A stretch of DNA of 64,000 nucleotides from Turnera subulata (Eukaryota > Streptophyta > Magnoliopsida > Malpighiales > Passifloraceae), in assembly GCA_028386065.3 (NCBI GenBank), contig JAKUCV010007233.1, forward strand, positions 50,287 to 114,286. The letters are read 5' to 3'. Of this stretch, positions 37,578 through 50,022 are shown one piece after another. The notes beneath the pieces are model-generated. The model was not told where the DNA came from. It searched no databases and was given only the letters and a program-made list of their open reading frames with translations. The position numbers and the translations under genes were made by a program. Each line of letters starts with the position of its first letter. The stretch's first letter is position 1.

Positions 37578-39218
37578 TGTTTAGGAAAGTTGAGGGTTTT
37601 GACTTTTGAGGGGTTTTCCGTCTTAGAAATTTAGTCCAATGATTCAAATGGCAAGCATTTTTCGCCGGGGTGAATTGTAGTGGTTACAGCCATCGGCTTT
37701 GATATAAAATGGTTCAATATTAGGCCCATTTTCGTTTCCAGAGAAAACAAGATTAGGCCCATTGTAAACTACGTGCTCTCCAATGACAAATCGTTGGTTA
37801 CCTAAGCCCACGTCGTTATCTGCGAATGTTTCTTCCTCAAAAATAGCATTTTGCAATAATTCAGTAATCATTTGTACATTTTTTTTTAATTTTTTTGGTG
37901 AAGTGCGAGCATTATATTGCATTAATGAAACATTCCGGAGGTGGAGGAACGAAGATCGTCCGGCAACAACCGGTTACAAGCCCAATGGAGGATTAGTACA
38001 GTTTTTAAGTACGTTTTCATCTCGGGCGCCTCCCTTGTGGATGCTATGGATGAGATGATAACTGTTTTCTGCTGTATTTCTGTTCATCTTTTTTTATTTC
38101 TTTTAGTTTGATACCAAGGATATATTATGTTTCCACAAAAAAAGAAGAAGAAAGAATAAGACCACAAAGCTTGAACAACCAACCTGAGTTGGTGATGGGC
38201 ATTGACAGCAGAAGGTTACTTTTCGTCCAAGCTTAGGATCTCTTATAACCAGTAAATTTAGATCATTAATATAACACCTTAGACACGTGAATTTACATAG
38301 GTAAACCACGAGAAAAAGAATAACATGAATGCTTACTGTATGCAGATTCTATTTTGTTAACCAAAAAAATGCAACTGATCCACATCATTAACAATGACTA
38401 GTCCAAAAAGTCACAGAATTATCCAAGAACTGTAACAGAACATTGAGATTTTTATATGATCTCTCTCATTTCAATAAATCACACAGTCATTATGTGAATG
38501 TAACACCTTCGCCCCCGTTAAAATCTGCAGCCACATGTCCGAGTTTGCAACTGCAGACCATCTCCCAAGCTGGCTTATAACATTGTAACATCACTTTAGA
38601 GCCCAGAATTAATCAAAAGGAGAGTATAAACTAAAATTGCAAATGCACAGCTCGAACACCAGAAATAAGAAAACCAGGTCCCATCCGGATTACTTGGGAC
38701 AAAGCTACAGATGGTCAACAGGGCTGCTGAAAGACATTACAAGGCTGACTATTGGTCTGTCTCGCTTCACCGTAACAACTCCATCGAGCGCTGAAAACGA
38801 TTGTAACTTAATTAATCAGAAGGATCACCATAAAACAGAGGGCCACCACATTAGATAAAAGTAGGAAAAACACAGGGAGTTGATAAATGAAGGATGAGCC
38901 ATAAGAAACTGACAAAGCACAAAGCATTTTACTTACAAAAGAGGCCTACTTTACATAACAGTAATTCAGTCACTGGCAGCTCCGTTGGTGCATATAACAA
39001 AAGGGATAAAGTTTGATTCTACTAATAGACTGATACTGCTGCACAGGGAATGTAAATTAAAGCAAAACGACTAGTACTATCCCTAACTTGACTTGTTCGT
39101 CTAAACTTCATTGTTAACATCCAAAAGAGGAAGCCTCAACCTCGTCGAGAGAGCCATTGCAGACAATGTTTTCATCAAAACATCATCTCCATTAATCATC
39201 AGCGTAACCATAACCATA
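37578..39218. other. Spacer between F-box copies 2 and 3
   Basis: No gene is seen. From about 38140 the sequence is homologous to 42610-43600, for example AGCTTGAACAACCAACCTG at both places and AAGGATCACCATAAAACAGA further on. It is the 3' flank of copy 3 and was duplicated together with the gene. Confidence 0.6.
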
Positions 39219-40197
39219 CTATCGATCAAAGTTAATAACGGTAGCGTCAAATGGGTAGCCAACCGTAGAATCATTGGGGAGCAACAACACTTTGATCCTT
39301 TCAGCACATCTTCGCCCCAAACCCCCTTCCTCCAGCTTCAGATTGAAACACTGTCGCAGGTCAAGTGATTCCAGGTGAGGACAGCCATCAAGAATGGCCT
39401 TCAACCCATCATTAGTTAGAAGGTTCCCGAAAATCTTAAGATGGCGTAGCTCAGGCATGGATTTTGCAATGGCGATCGCCTCCCCGTCAAGCTCGATATC
39501 GTCGTCCTCCTCCCAATTCGAGCATATGATGCCTTCCTGATTCAGTGTCAATGATTTGAGAAGCGGACAAGACCGCCCAACAACCTCAATACTGTCCTTT
39601 GAAACGGCGTTCTTGCAATAGTATAACTCTAATTCCTGCAACAACGGCATCTTTTTGGCTGCGTAAATCAACCCTTCATCGGAAATGTCATAACAGATCA
39701 CAAGCCTAAGGCTTTTCAGGCTACACGATCTGTCAGGTGATAATTTTCATTAAAAAGAAAAGACCTTTAAAACAAAACATACAAAACCCAACACTGCGAA
39801 GTTGCTAAAAATTTAAATAACACACGGGTTTTCTTAGAAACTAGGGGTACCTGTCGACAATATATTCAAGGAGTTCGTCGGTGCCGAAATACTCGATGTT
39901 GATGCGTTGTCGGTCGCCGGAGCTCCGTTCGACGGCGTGCCGGCACATTTTGACGAGGCAGTAGGGCATACCGTGGAGGTCGCCCAGATTGCGCATGTCG
40001 ATGGACCTCCACATGGAGGGCTCCTTGCATATGGAGCGCCAAGTAGTACACACTTTCTGGCCAGTTTCCAGTATCTCGATGGCGCCCAGTCGGTGGAGGA
40101 TGGAGGCCGTGACATTCCTTGGTAACTCCAGCCAGTTTCGCGTGCAATGGTTTCGTTTGTTTTCTGGAAGGCATCGTTTTGGCCGATGTGGATACAT
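39219..40197 (-). CDS. F-box/LRR protein, SKIP19/FBL23 type (copy 3)
   Basis: There are two exons, 39851-40197 and 39219-39729, joined in phase (GACAG at the end of exon 1, ATCG at the start of exon 2), giving 285 residues. It has a F-box at about residues 22-65 (LPRNVTASILHRLGAIEIL, ICKEPSMWRSIDM), then the family segment INIEYFGTDELLEYIVDR. Exon 2 carries LRR motifs (LKSLRLVICYDISDEGL, LQELELYYC, LRHLKIFGNLLTNDGL, LESLDLRQC) and ends after NDSTVGYPFDA. It lacks the long acidic tail of copies 1 and 2. It appears intact and would act as an SCF substrate receptor; the target is unknown. Confidence 0.9.
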
Positions 40198-40720
40198 TGT
40201 TTTGGGAAAATCGAGGGTTTTGAGAGGTTTTCACTTTGAAGTTTATGAAAGCATTCAAATGGCGGCCATTTTCATTTCGGTGGAGTCACCGCGCCGGAGT
40301 GAGTTGGAACGGTTAGTAGCAACAATTATCAGTACCAATATGAAAGGAATACTGAAGAAGGCCCATATTCCTTCAGAATAGTAGTATTAGGCCCATTTTT
40401 CAATGGTAACTGGGTGTGTCTGGTAAGTTACACAAGTTTCATCTTTGGGGCATCATCAGGCCTCCAAGACTCCAAGTAGGGGTGGGTAATGGGCCATGTT
40501 CGTTGGGAACCTCGTGGATTCCCAAAAACAGGGATGGCTGCTTTGCATTATGCAAAATTTAGGAATGGCGTCAGGGGAATGAATTTCCTGCTCCCCACTC
40601 TTGGCAAGTAGGGTTGCATATTGTTTTCTTTCATTGAATAAATTATCAATTTTTAATGCCAAATTAAGGGTGGCAATGGGGGCAAATTTGCGGGGACCCC
40701 ACGGGGAATCTCCGTTGCAC
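40198..40720. other. Upstream region of F-box copy 3
   Basis: It resembles the region upstream of copy 4 (45010-45330), including CTCCAAG.TAGGG and GTGGATTCCCAA, so it belongs to the duplicated unit. Near 40665 the phrase AGGGTGGCAATGGGGGCAAA looks like a hAT-type transposon end, without a partner. Confidence 0.5.
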
Positions 40721-41525
40721 ATGGAGGGTTCAACGGTTGATAAAGAGAAGCTGATGTTGGCCAATGTTGGCGATTCTCGGGCAATACTATGTGGAGAGAA
40801 ATGGAGCTGGAAAACAGGTAACCGTGGAACATGAGCCGGAGAAGGAGAAAGAACTTGTGGAGAGCAAAGGCGGATGTGTACATATATCAAGCACCAGGTA
40901 AAGCTTTATTTTCTTTGTTCGAATTCTTATTGGAAGTGGAATTCATGAATCATCAGGATTATGTTGTTGTTTATGGAGCTATATACAGTGATCTGTGATC
41001 AATCAAGCAGGGAATATCCGACGAGTGGCAATGACAAAGGGCATTTGGGGGATGGGAAACTGAAATAATAAGAGTACTAAGAATATTGAGGACTGAGGAG
41101 GATGTCCAATTCCTAATATTAGCAAGCGGTGGTGTATACGTGATCCCCTTAGATCTGAATTAACTTGGTCCTTAACTAATTCGGGTATTTATTAACTTTC
41201 AGTCTGTTCAATATTTGGCCGGATAGTAAGTATATCCATCCGCTGAGATTTTTGTTGCACCTACTTAAGACGGCATGCGTGCAGTGTAGGCATTCTTCTG
41301 GAACGAAGATAGAGTACCTTCTAGCTTCCAATGTTGCAGACTTATAATATGCAATGTGAAAAGAAACATATATGTGGTTTGTAGGTGATGTCAAACCAGG
41401 AGGCTTGCGACTGCATTGCAGATTTTGATGAGCCTGGAGAGGCTGCAAATTAAGGGGTTGATCAAAGAGGCGTTAGCCCGAGGAAGCAAGGAAAGGATGA
41501 TATCTCATGCGTAGTTGTTATGTTT
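40721..41525 (+). pseudogene. Degenerate PP2C phosphatase fragment
   Basis: Pieces of a plant PP2C are readable in order but in different frames. They are GSTVDKEKLMLANVGDSRAI (about 40729-40788); QVTVEHEPEKEKELVESKGG followed by a possible donor GTAAAG (40813-40900); VAMTK then, one frame off, FGDGKLK (41022-41065); a FLILAS motif (about 41111-41128); SNQEACDCIADFDEPGEAA (41392-41450); and SKERMIS/KDDIS near the end. Frameshifts and stops separate them, and the DG of the usual ASDG motif is changed to GG. Intron-like spacing suggests a copy of a genomic locus rather than a retrocopy. It is non-functional as seen, and lies between F-box copies 3 and 4. Confidence 0.8.
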
Positions 41526-43975
41526 TAATTAGTCATGCGATCATGCAAAATTGGAGAGTGTATTATATATGTGTTGTCACGCTTAATTATGGAGCTGCTT
41601 GCGCTGTTTGGCAGGTGTTGCACCGGTATAACTGTGGTGGTGGGAGATCAAGTTAGAGCCTTCTAGTCAGTCTAGAATTTATGGTTTTAGAAACGGCAAC
41701 GATTGGGTTCAACGCTGTGTCCCTATCCTTTACCTTCTTCCATGACTAAACTTGGGAGGCATTTGGAATTGGATAATACTCTCCAATAGGTTTCAGTTCA
41801 ACCATCTGTGTTACTGAAGGTCATATTTTTTATGTTTATGTTTATTTTTTAATAGAAGCGATGGATTTTATTATAGGAAAACTAGGTTAGAGGGTGGCGA
41901 GAGTCATCGGGAAGATGACGACTAAACACCTGCAGAAGAACACAAATAGAAGGACTCGAAACAACACAACTAAAACAAAAGATAGACAGACAGCACCTAC
42001 ACAGAATAATTTGCAACCAACACCATGCCACGACCTTATGCTTTCAGAGCAGATCAAAACATACATCACCAAGACTAAAAGGAAACGCATGTTGCTTGGC
42101 CTTGATCCAAGAGCTCGCTCTTGACACATTCCTCTAATTAATATGTATGGTCGCTCTGTTCAGTGCAATAATGATTTTTGGAAGAAATAATATATAAAAA
42201 GGGCAACTTCATTGTCTTCTCCATCAAGCAATCCATAATTTGCTGGCGTCGCCACCGCGCACAGATATTTGTCTATCGAATGTCAAAACACCTCCATCCC
42301 TTCAATTATCCAAGCCCTGGGAAGCGTCTTCTTGGGCCTTCAAGGATTAACACCTCCTCCAAGAAGCCTCCTCTGTTTCCATCTAACAGCAGGTCGAGTA
42401 TGTATACAAGTGGTCTCGCCCTCGCCAACTGCACCAACTCTCTCGATTTTAGCCACTTCGAAGGAGGACCTGAATGATCTCAAGCATATAAGAATACCCT
42501 GAACAAAATCTCAGTATCTGGTTGGTTGCATGTGACTCCGATGGTGTCAGGCTAACTTGAACAGAGGGCAAGAGTTTCAATGAATCCCAGCAAAACAGCC
42601 CTGACGAGCTACGTCTTTCTAGTAGACCATAAAAGCTTGAACAACCAACCTGGGTTGTAAGACACATTGACAGAAGAAGTTTAACATGTCCAGCTTAAGA
42701 TCTTTTATTAGCAGTAAATTTAGATAATTTGACATGAAGACTTTGATCAGTGAATTTCATAAGTAAATCACGAGCAAAATAATAATATGAATGCAAACTG
42801 TATGGAGTCTATTTTGTTTAAAAGATATTCAGCGCAACTGATCCACATCATTGTCAGATGCAATGTTTTACTGCCTATAAGTAGTCCACAAAGCCACAGA
42901 ATTACCCAAGAATTGTAACAGAACATAGAGATTTTTATATAATTATCTTGTAACTCATTTGAATAAGTCTCTTACCATACTGCACAGTCACTGACTGAAT
43001 GTAACACCTTTAGCTTCTATAAGATCTGATCCAACTTTGCAATAGCAGATTCCCAAGCTGGGTTAGAACATTGTAACATCAAGCGAGCGCGGAAACAACT
43101 GAAGCATAATCAATCAGAAGGATTGCCATGAAACGGAGGGACACCACATCAGATAAACCATTCATCCAGTAGGGGGAAAACAGGGAGTTCATTAATGAAG
43201 GAAGAGCTATGAGTCATGAAGAAACTGACAAAGCACTTCACAAACAAAAGAGGTCTGCCTTACATAATACAAATTCGATCATTGCCAGCTTCTTTGATGT
43301 GTATAACAAAAGGAGAAAGCTTGATTCATTAGTAGACTAATAGTGCTGCACAGGTAATCAAAATAAAAGTAAACCAACTAGTACCATCCCTAACTTTACT
43401 GGTCGAGGCATGCCACCCCTTATTAGCTATAACTGACAGGTGACAACACACACCATAAAACAGTAACAGCTAATCAAGGGCGGAAACGATTGCAAGGCTA
43501 AATATAGGTCTGTCTTACTTCACAGTAACAGCTCAATCAAGGGCGGAAATGATTGTAGCTTAATTAATCAGAAGGATCACCATAAAACAGAGGGACACCG
43601 CATTCGATAAACCATTCATCCAGTAGGAAAAACACAGAGAGTTTATAAATGAAGGATGAGCATTAAGAAACTGACAAAGCACAAAGCAATTTACAGACAA
43701 AAGAGATCTACCTTACATACCAGTAATTCAGTCACCGGCTGATGCATAAAACAAAAGAGAGAAAGTTTGATTCAATAATAACTATAATACTGTTGCACAG
43801 GGAATGAACATGATAATAAACCGATAGAACCATCCTATCTTGACTTGTTCGTCTAAACTTCATTGTTAACATCCAAAAGAGGAGGCGTCAACCTAGACTG
43901 AGGAGCCACTAAAACGGATAAAGCTCCTCGTCACTGTAGAATTCGCCAATGCAGTCAATGTTCTCATCACAAACG
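41526..43975. other. Spacer between PP2C remnant and F-box copy 4
   Basis: No gene is recognised; an ORF at 41894-42124 has no domain. From about 42610 to 43900 the sequence is a diverged duplicate of the copy 3 downstream region. Inside it, a segment around CAAGGGCGGAAA repeats locally at 43477 and 43539. Confidence 0.5.
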
Positions 43976-45009
43976 TCAATCATCATCATAATCAAAGTAC
44001 CGACCATACCAATCAGATGAATCAGTAGAACCACAATCATTAGTCAGGTCAACGTCAAATGGGTAGCCAGCCGTAGAATCATTGGGAAGCAACAACACTT
44101 TGATCCTTTCAGCACATCTTCGCCCCAAACCCCCTTCCTCCAGCTTCAGATTGAAACACTTCCGCAGGTCAAGCGATTCCAGGTGAGGACAGCCATCAAG
44201 AATGGCCTTCAACCCATCATTTGTAAGAAGGTTCCCAAAAATCATAAGATGACGTAGCCCGGGCATGGATTTTCCTATAGCCATTGCCTCCTCGTCCAAG
44301 TCAAAACCCTCGTCGTCGTCGTCAAACTGCCAATTTGAGCGTGTGACGGCTTCCCGATTTAATGTCAATGATTTGAGAAGCGGACAAGACCGCCCAACAG
44401 CCTCAATACTCTGTCCTGTCACGGTATTATAGCAGGAGTATAGCTCTAGTTCCTCCAAAGACGGCATCTTTTTGGCTGACATAACCAACCCTTCATCGGA
44501 AATGTCATAGCACATCACAAGCCTAAGGCTTTTCAGGTTACTCGACCTGTTAGGTGATATTTTTCATTAAAAAGAACAGACCTTTAAAACAACATAAACA
44601 AAACCCAACACACAAAGTTGCTAAAATTTTGAATGAAACATGGGTTTGCTTAATACTAGGCGTACCTCTCGACAATGTATTGAAGGAGTTCATCGGTGCC
44701 GAAAAACTCGATGTTGATGCGTTGCAGGCCGCCGGAGCTCCGGTCTACGGCGTGTTGGCACATTTTGACGAGGCTGTAGGGCATGTCGAAGAATTCGCCC
44801 GTATTGTGCATGTCAATGGAGCTCCACATAGAGGGCTCCTTGCAGATGGAGCGCCAAGTGGTGCACACTTTCTGGGCGGTTTCTATTATCTCGACGCCAC
44901 CCAGACGGTGGAGGATGGAGGCCGTCACATCCCTTGGTAACTCCACCCAGTTTCGAGTGCATAGATTTCGTTTGTTTTCTCTAGTGCATCGTTTTGGCCG
45001 CCGTGGCAT
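43976..45009 (-). CDS. F-box/LRR protein, SKIP19/FBL23 type (copy 4)
   Basis: There are two exons, 44666-45009 and 43976-44546, in phase across the intron (GAGAG joined to GTCGAG), giving 304 residues. The start MPRRPKRCTRENKRN closely resembles the N-terminus of copy 3. The F-box is LPRDVTASILHRLGGVEII; the family block INIEFFGTDELLQYIVER is intact, with five A residues on the plus strand where copy 2 has four. The LRR exon has LKSLRLVMCYDISDEGL, LEELELYSC, LRHLMIFGNLLTNDGL and LESLDLRKC. The tail is acidic and Tyr-containing. It looks functional, as an SCF ligase receptor of unknown target. Confidence 0.92.
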
Positions 45010-45825
45010 TGGTTTCGGAAAAATTGAGGGTTTTGAGGGTTTTCAATTTCGCTGTTCTTTGAAGTTTATTGAAGCATTCAAAATGGCAGCCACTTGAATT
45101 TGGAGTCGCCGGAGTGAGTTGGAGGAGTTATAATTACCCAGCATCAAATTCAAAAGGATACATAATGAAGCCCATCTTTATTTTTTTTCTCAATGGTAAC
45201 TAGTCAAAACAAGTTTCCTTTTGGGCCATCGTCAGGCCTCCAAGTAGGGAATAGGGGTTGGGCCCGGTTCGTGGAACCTGTGGATTCCCAATATGGGGTC
45301 AGGCTTTTCAGGGTGACATGCACACTTAGTTTCTTATTTGTGTAATGATTATTCTCTAAAATTGATAATTATTGATATAAAAATAAATATAAAATTTTTT
45401 AAGACAAAGTAAATCAAGTAAGACGAAATATTGATAATTATTTTTTAATTTTAAACATTCATTCATCGTAATTTTCAATTAGACTTCTCATATTCTTATT
45501 TGAATGATTTGTATTAAATAAAGTATAAATTATATGATCTTGATTAAATATTATTCTTTTAGGAGCTTTGGTTTTTTAAAAAAATTCTTCTAGTCTTTCT
45601 CTTCCTTCTTCTTTCTTAATTCAAATTTAAAATTTTATTTAATTTTATGATGGATAATACTTTTTTTTCCTAATTTTATAAACTTATTTATGAATTTTAA
45701 TATTTAGGTAAGTTATTTTTAGGTATCTTCATTGTTTATATTTAGTAATTATATTCTTCATTTTTTTTCACTTCTTTATTTGTGTAAGTATTTTTAAATT
45801 TTTATCTTTCACCTCTTTTTAAGAA
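45010..45825. other. Upstream of F-box copy 4, then AT-rich
   Basis: 45010-45330 is homologous to the upstream region of copy 3. From about 45340 the sequence becomes strongly AT-rich up to the Helitron end at 45826. No gene is seen. Confidence 0.5.
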
Positions 45826-45836
45826 CTAGTTTTTCT

Positions 45837-45853
45837 CATGTGCGAGGCACATG
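45837..45853 (-). other. Helitron 3' terminal hairpin
   Basis: CATGTGC and GCACATG form a perfect 7-bp stem with a 3-base loop, seven bases before the terminal CTAG (minus strand). This is the expected rolling-circle termination signal. Confidence 0.75.
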
Positions 45854-45922
45854 GCACGGTAATTTGGTTATAGTTAATAATTATTTAATTAAATTAATGT
45901 ATGAATATATTGAGAAAGACTT

Positions 45923-48900
45923 TGAGACGCCACGACCTGTATTTACCGTACACAGTAAACACGTGCCGGAACTGTGACAACCCAACCCAATAAAGCCCAA
46001 CAAACAGTGTATAAATCAATAAATTGGCCAACGGCCCAATAACAAAACTGAAAACCGGCCCTTCGGCCCAACATGGTACTCGTCACCCGAACCCCGGGGA
46101 CATCAACAACAACAACCACCCGGCTCAATGGCCCAATCACAACATACACACAGCAGTAAACTCAACAATATGCACAGCGGAAGACTTATGACTCACATGA
46201 CAACATATGCAAGGCCCAATGCAACTAATGGATCCGAGTCCTGTCCGAGGGTACGCTTCAGCTCGCCCTGTACGTTCCTGCACTACAAACAACTCACCCT
46301 ACGGGATGAAACCCCGCAGGCGAGGGGTGAGTCCAAAGCGCTCACCGACGAAAGATAAACAGTGATATATAATCAACCGTAATACTTTCGAAATAACACA
46401 ACAATCACAACAATAAGCAAAAACAATCACATCACAAGGATACTGCCAAAACAACACATACCACACGACAGAGGAATCCAACTCAACAACACATCAGAGG
46501 AAACCAACACGAACAACATAACAGAGGAAACCAACACAAACAACACGATAGAGGAATCCTACTGAATCATATCAAAGCCAAGACCAAATGAACACTTATT
46601 AATTTTTATTACCAATTTTATCTCCCGGGTCCCGTCACTGGACAAGCTAGGGTCGTACCTGGTTATTTACTAATTCTGGATGCCAGGCCCCACCACAATC
46701 CGGGATCAACATCCCATATCACAAATCCGGGATCAACATCCCAATATCACAAATCCGGGATCAACATCCCAATATCACAAATCCGGGATCAACATCCCAA
46801 TATCACAAATCCAGGATCAACATTCCAATATCTCAAATCTGGGGTCAACACCCCAATATCTCAAATCCGGGATCAACATCCCAATATCACAAATCTGGGG
46901 TCAACACCCCAACCAACTAACCCACTGGCCATGACACCACAGAACTAGTCTCTAACCATCTAGTCGTACCTCTACTTTCCAAGTGACAAATATATCATCT
47001 CAAATACAGTCCAATTCCATTACTCTTTCATCAGTTATCCAATTTCCAATTTCCTCAGATTAATCCAAATCTCACTCAATCAACAATCTCATATCACCAA
47101 TCTTTCACATCAAATAGTTCAACAATATTTCCAACACAACAACACAGGACTAACACGTTTCTACAACAGCATCAACAATTCCATAGCAATCAAGTAACAG
47201 TCAACAATCATTCCAGCAGATCAAACAAACAATAAAAATACACAAACCACAAAAATACACACACAGCATTACGGGCACATATCAGGGTTTATCCATCCTC
47301 ACCTGGTATGCCTCTGAATCCGGTACATAACCATATAGCTTATTTGTCCCTATATCATGTCCAAAACATATAATCACATATAATGCACATCAAAGAGTGC
47401 AATGCATGTCGTTAGCTATTATTTTATTACTCGGCTTTTCCATAATTTAAGTTGTCATCCCCGTTTTAAAACTGTTTCTGTTAAACATTGCTATCATGGC
47501 TGTAGGTATTTATAACCATTAAATATTTGTAGTCGATATCGTAATATAAAGTAGATAGCAATTTATAATACAATCTTTCCCAAAATAATACCGTGTAAAC
47601 ATCGGTTGTAATAATTAAAGTAGTGAGATCGTCAAGTACACAATAATAATCATACTTGTAATATTTCCGATAGTAAAACTGTTACATGAGAATAGTGTCA
47701 TCGGAAATTAATTTACATAGACGGTATATGGTATAAATTATCCGTATCATAATGTTGTAAAGTAATATTTATAAATTCATACATCGTTATATAACCGATA
47801 ATTATAAATGGGGTAAAGATAATAATATTATCAGAACTCGTTATATAATATAACACACGTACGTACTACGTTAAATTAATATAGCTCATACTAATAAAAT
47901 CTTTAGATGGGATAATATAATTGATATAATATTTCATCAAAATAACACTGCCACTATCATACTTCCGGTACATAAGAAATTATATAAGCATATCGTGGTC
48001 ATAAATAAATCATGTGCGGGTTATATATTAGACATAGTTAAATCCAAAATCAAATCATTTTAATCCGTAGTTTAAATCATTAACTTCTTATTTTTATAAT
48101 TCGTCCACGTATTTCTCTTATCTATCGGTTTCGTTATTAATTCCGTCAAATGCATATATGTCACGGTAACATGGGCCTCCTGCACGTTCGGCCCGTTTTC
48201 GAGTCCGTGTGCAAACCGAGCCCAAACCCGTGCCAAGGTGTAATATGAGTCCAAGGAATTACCCAAAGGTCCGTTTCCGGGCTCGCCAGAAAAATCCCGA
48301 GGATTCGCCGGAATAAACCCGAGACTGCCGAAATCCTCGCCGGAATCACTGTTCACGGCAGCAAAGGATGTACACGGTTACTGTTCACGCAGTCCAACAC
48401 TTCCAAGCTCACAGGTTACTGTTCACGGCACCAATCCTGCTACTGTTCATCGCAGACCCCAACACTGTTAACACCCAGGTACTGTTCACGAAACAGAACC
48501 TTTCCAAAACTCCAGTCCCCGGTTCGTCATCAACACAAAAGTCCCGAAGAGCAACAACTCCACTGCCCTCTGAACTCGCCATCATCAACATCACAGCAAC
48601 CCACCCACAAGTTTTGGTAACCAAAACAACAACACAAGCCACACAACCCAGAGGAACCCAAATCGGTGACCACAAGACCTGATTAGTCTCAAACCAAAAG
48701 AGATCAGGTTAAAGAGAAGAAAAGAAAAGGAAAAAGGGCTTCAAGTCGTCGCCGGATCTTACCCATACATCCACACGACGGCGACGGTCGGGTGAGCGGC
48801 TCTGGAGGCGATGGTCGCGGGCGGCGCGACACAAAGGAGGTGGAGGCGACGATCTGCAACTCTGCGTGCGGTGGCTGCTTCGTCGGGTGGCAGTCGCGAG

Positions 48901-49836
48901 CAGACGGCGGGTGGTTGCAGCCGTTGGTGGCTGCCAAGGCAAGGCGACGGGGAAAGAAGACGAGGCCGGCGGATTTGCAGATGGCAAGGCAAGGTGGTGG
49001 TGACTCGCAGAGGTGGCGAGCGAGGGTGAGGAGGAAGGGTGAAGGAGGTCGCGATGGTGGTTTTTTAGGGGAGAGGAAGAAGAGATGAGTAGGGAGATGG
49101 GAGAGAAAAGCGAACGTGAAGGAGGGGAGGAGTGGTTCGGCTGGGCGTGCTGGCTCCGGAAGGTTCACGGGAGAAGAAAGAAAAGAGGAAGAAAGTGAAA
49201 GAAAAGAAAGTAAGGGAAGGAGGCAGAGAAATAATCGAGAGGAGGGAAGGAAGAAGACAGAAAAAATAATGGAAAAGAAGGAAGTGGGGGTAGGGGCGGC
49301 AGTTGAGGGAAAAGAAAATGGTGGAGGGGTCAGTGGTCACGGGTGGAGGCGGCTGGAAGAAAAGAAAAAGAGAAAGAAAAAGGAGAAGGAGAAAGGAAGG
49401 AAAAGAAAGAAAAGAGAGAAGAAAAGTGGGGCCCGCGCGGCTGGGGAAAAACCGGGAGAGAGGAAGAAGAAGGGAAGAGGAGAGAGAAGAGTGGCCTCGT
49501 GGCAAGCCACATTCGGCCGGTCCGGATTCTCGTGTCGGGATCTCGTAGACGCAGGGATACTCCCGTCTTTCCGACAAATTCCGTCCCGAGTCCAAAAATA
49601 CAACTTGGGCTCGGAAAATCCGATTAATTCCCCTGAACGTCGTCTAAGTCTCGGAACTAGAAACCGAGGCTCGGTTAGTCAAGAAGATACTCCCGAGCGC
49701 GGGAAAATTCTCGGTTTCGAAAAACGACTCCCGTTTTACCGTGAATTATTTACCCAAGATTAATTCATTCGGTAATTCACTGTATAATGACTTTAACAGT
49801 CCCGGTAAAAATCCAAATTTTACCCTGGCTGTTACA
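45923..49836 (-). repeat. 3' LTR of the retrotransposon
   Basis: This is a 3914-bp LTR of the same family as the solo LTRs at 1-8765, but longer because of extra AT-rich sequence (about 47350-48170). It contains the hairpin array at 46701-46911, CACTGTTCACGG-type repeats near 48350-48490, and a purine-rich block at 49080-49500 (plus strand). Long ORFs in the purine-rich block are low-complexity and not genes. Confidence 0.93.
46701..46911 (-). repeat. 28-bp hairpin minisatellite in the 3' LTR
   Basis: There are eight units with a 28-base period. Each contains GGGATCAACATCCC or GGGGTCAACACCCC (plus strand), i.e. a 5-bp stem around a 4-base loop. Both arms change together between the two unit types. 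The 5' LTR has seven units. Confidence 0.9.
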
Positions 49837-49849
49837 TTCTACCCCCCTT
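49837..49849 (-). other. Polypurine tract of the retrotransposon
   Basis: The minus strand reads AAGGGGGGTAGAA directly before the TG of the 3' LTR. This is the expected position of the plus-strand primer and fixes the element's orientation. Confidence 0.8.
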
Positions 49850-49980
49850 AAAAAGAATTTCGTCCCCGAAATTCCGTCTTATCCGTGGGTCCTACCACGA
49901 TAAGCTTCTGGCATACTCTGCCAGGTGTCCAGACTCAACATGAGATACCGCTTATACCCTTAAGCGACATCTCTTCCGCT

Positions 49981-49988
49981 TATAAATA
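49981..49988 (+). promoter_or_regulatory. TATA box of antisense cassette 1
   Basis: TATAAATA lies 35 bases upstream of the ATG at 50023, on the strand opposite to the retrotransposon. The start context is GCCATGG. The leader would be only about 10 bases. Confidence 0.55.
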
Positions 49989-50022
49989 CCAAACCTCATA
50001 GCTGAGACACTCACTCTCAGCC

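Noticed and set aside
41894..42124. 76-residue basic ORF
   Set aside because: It is a short, domain-free ORF in the duplicated F-box spacer with a Lys/Thr/Asn bias.
46680..46934. CRISPR-like array
   Set aside because: The repeats are contiguous 28-bp units without unique spacers, inside an LTR of a plant retrotransposon.
49116..49763. Plus-strand ORF of 215 residues, and its copy at 55626-56120
   Set aside because: It is almost entirely Glu, Lys, Arg and Gly from a purine-rich LTR block. It is low-complexity, lies within LTRs and has no domain.
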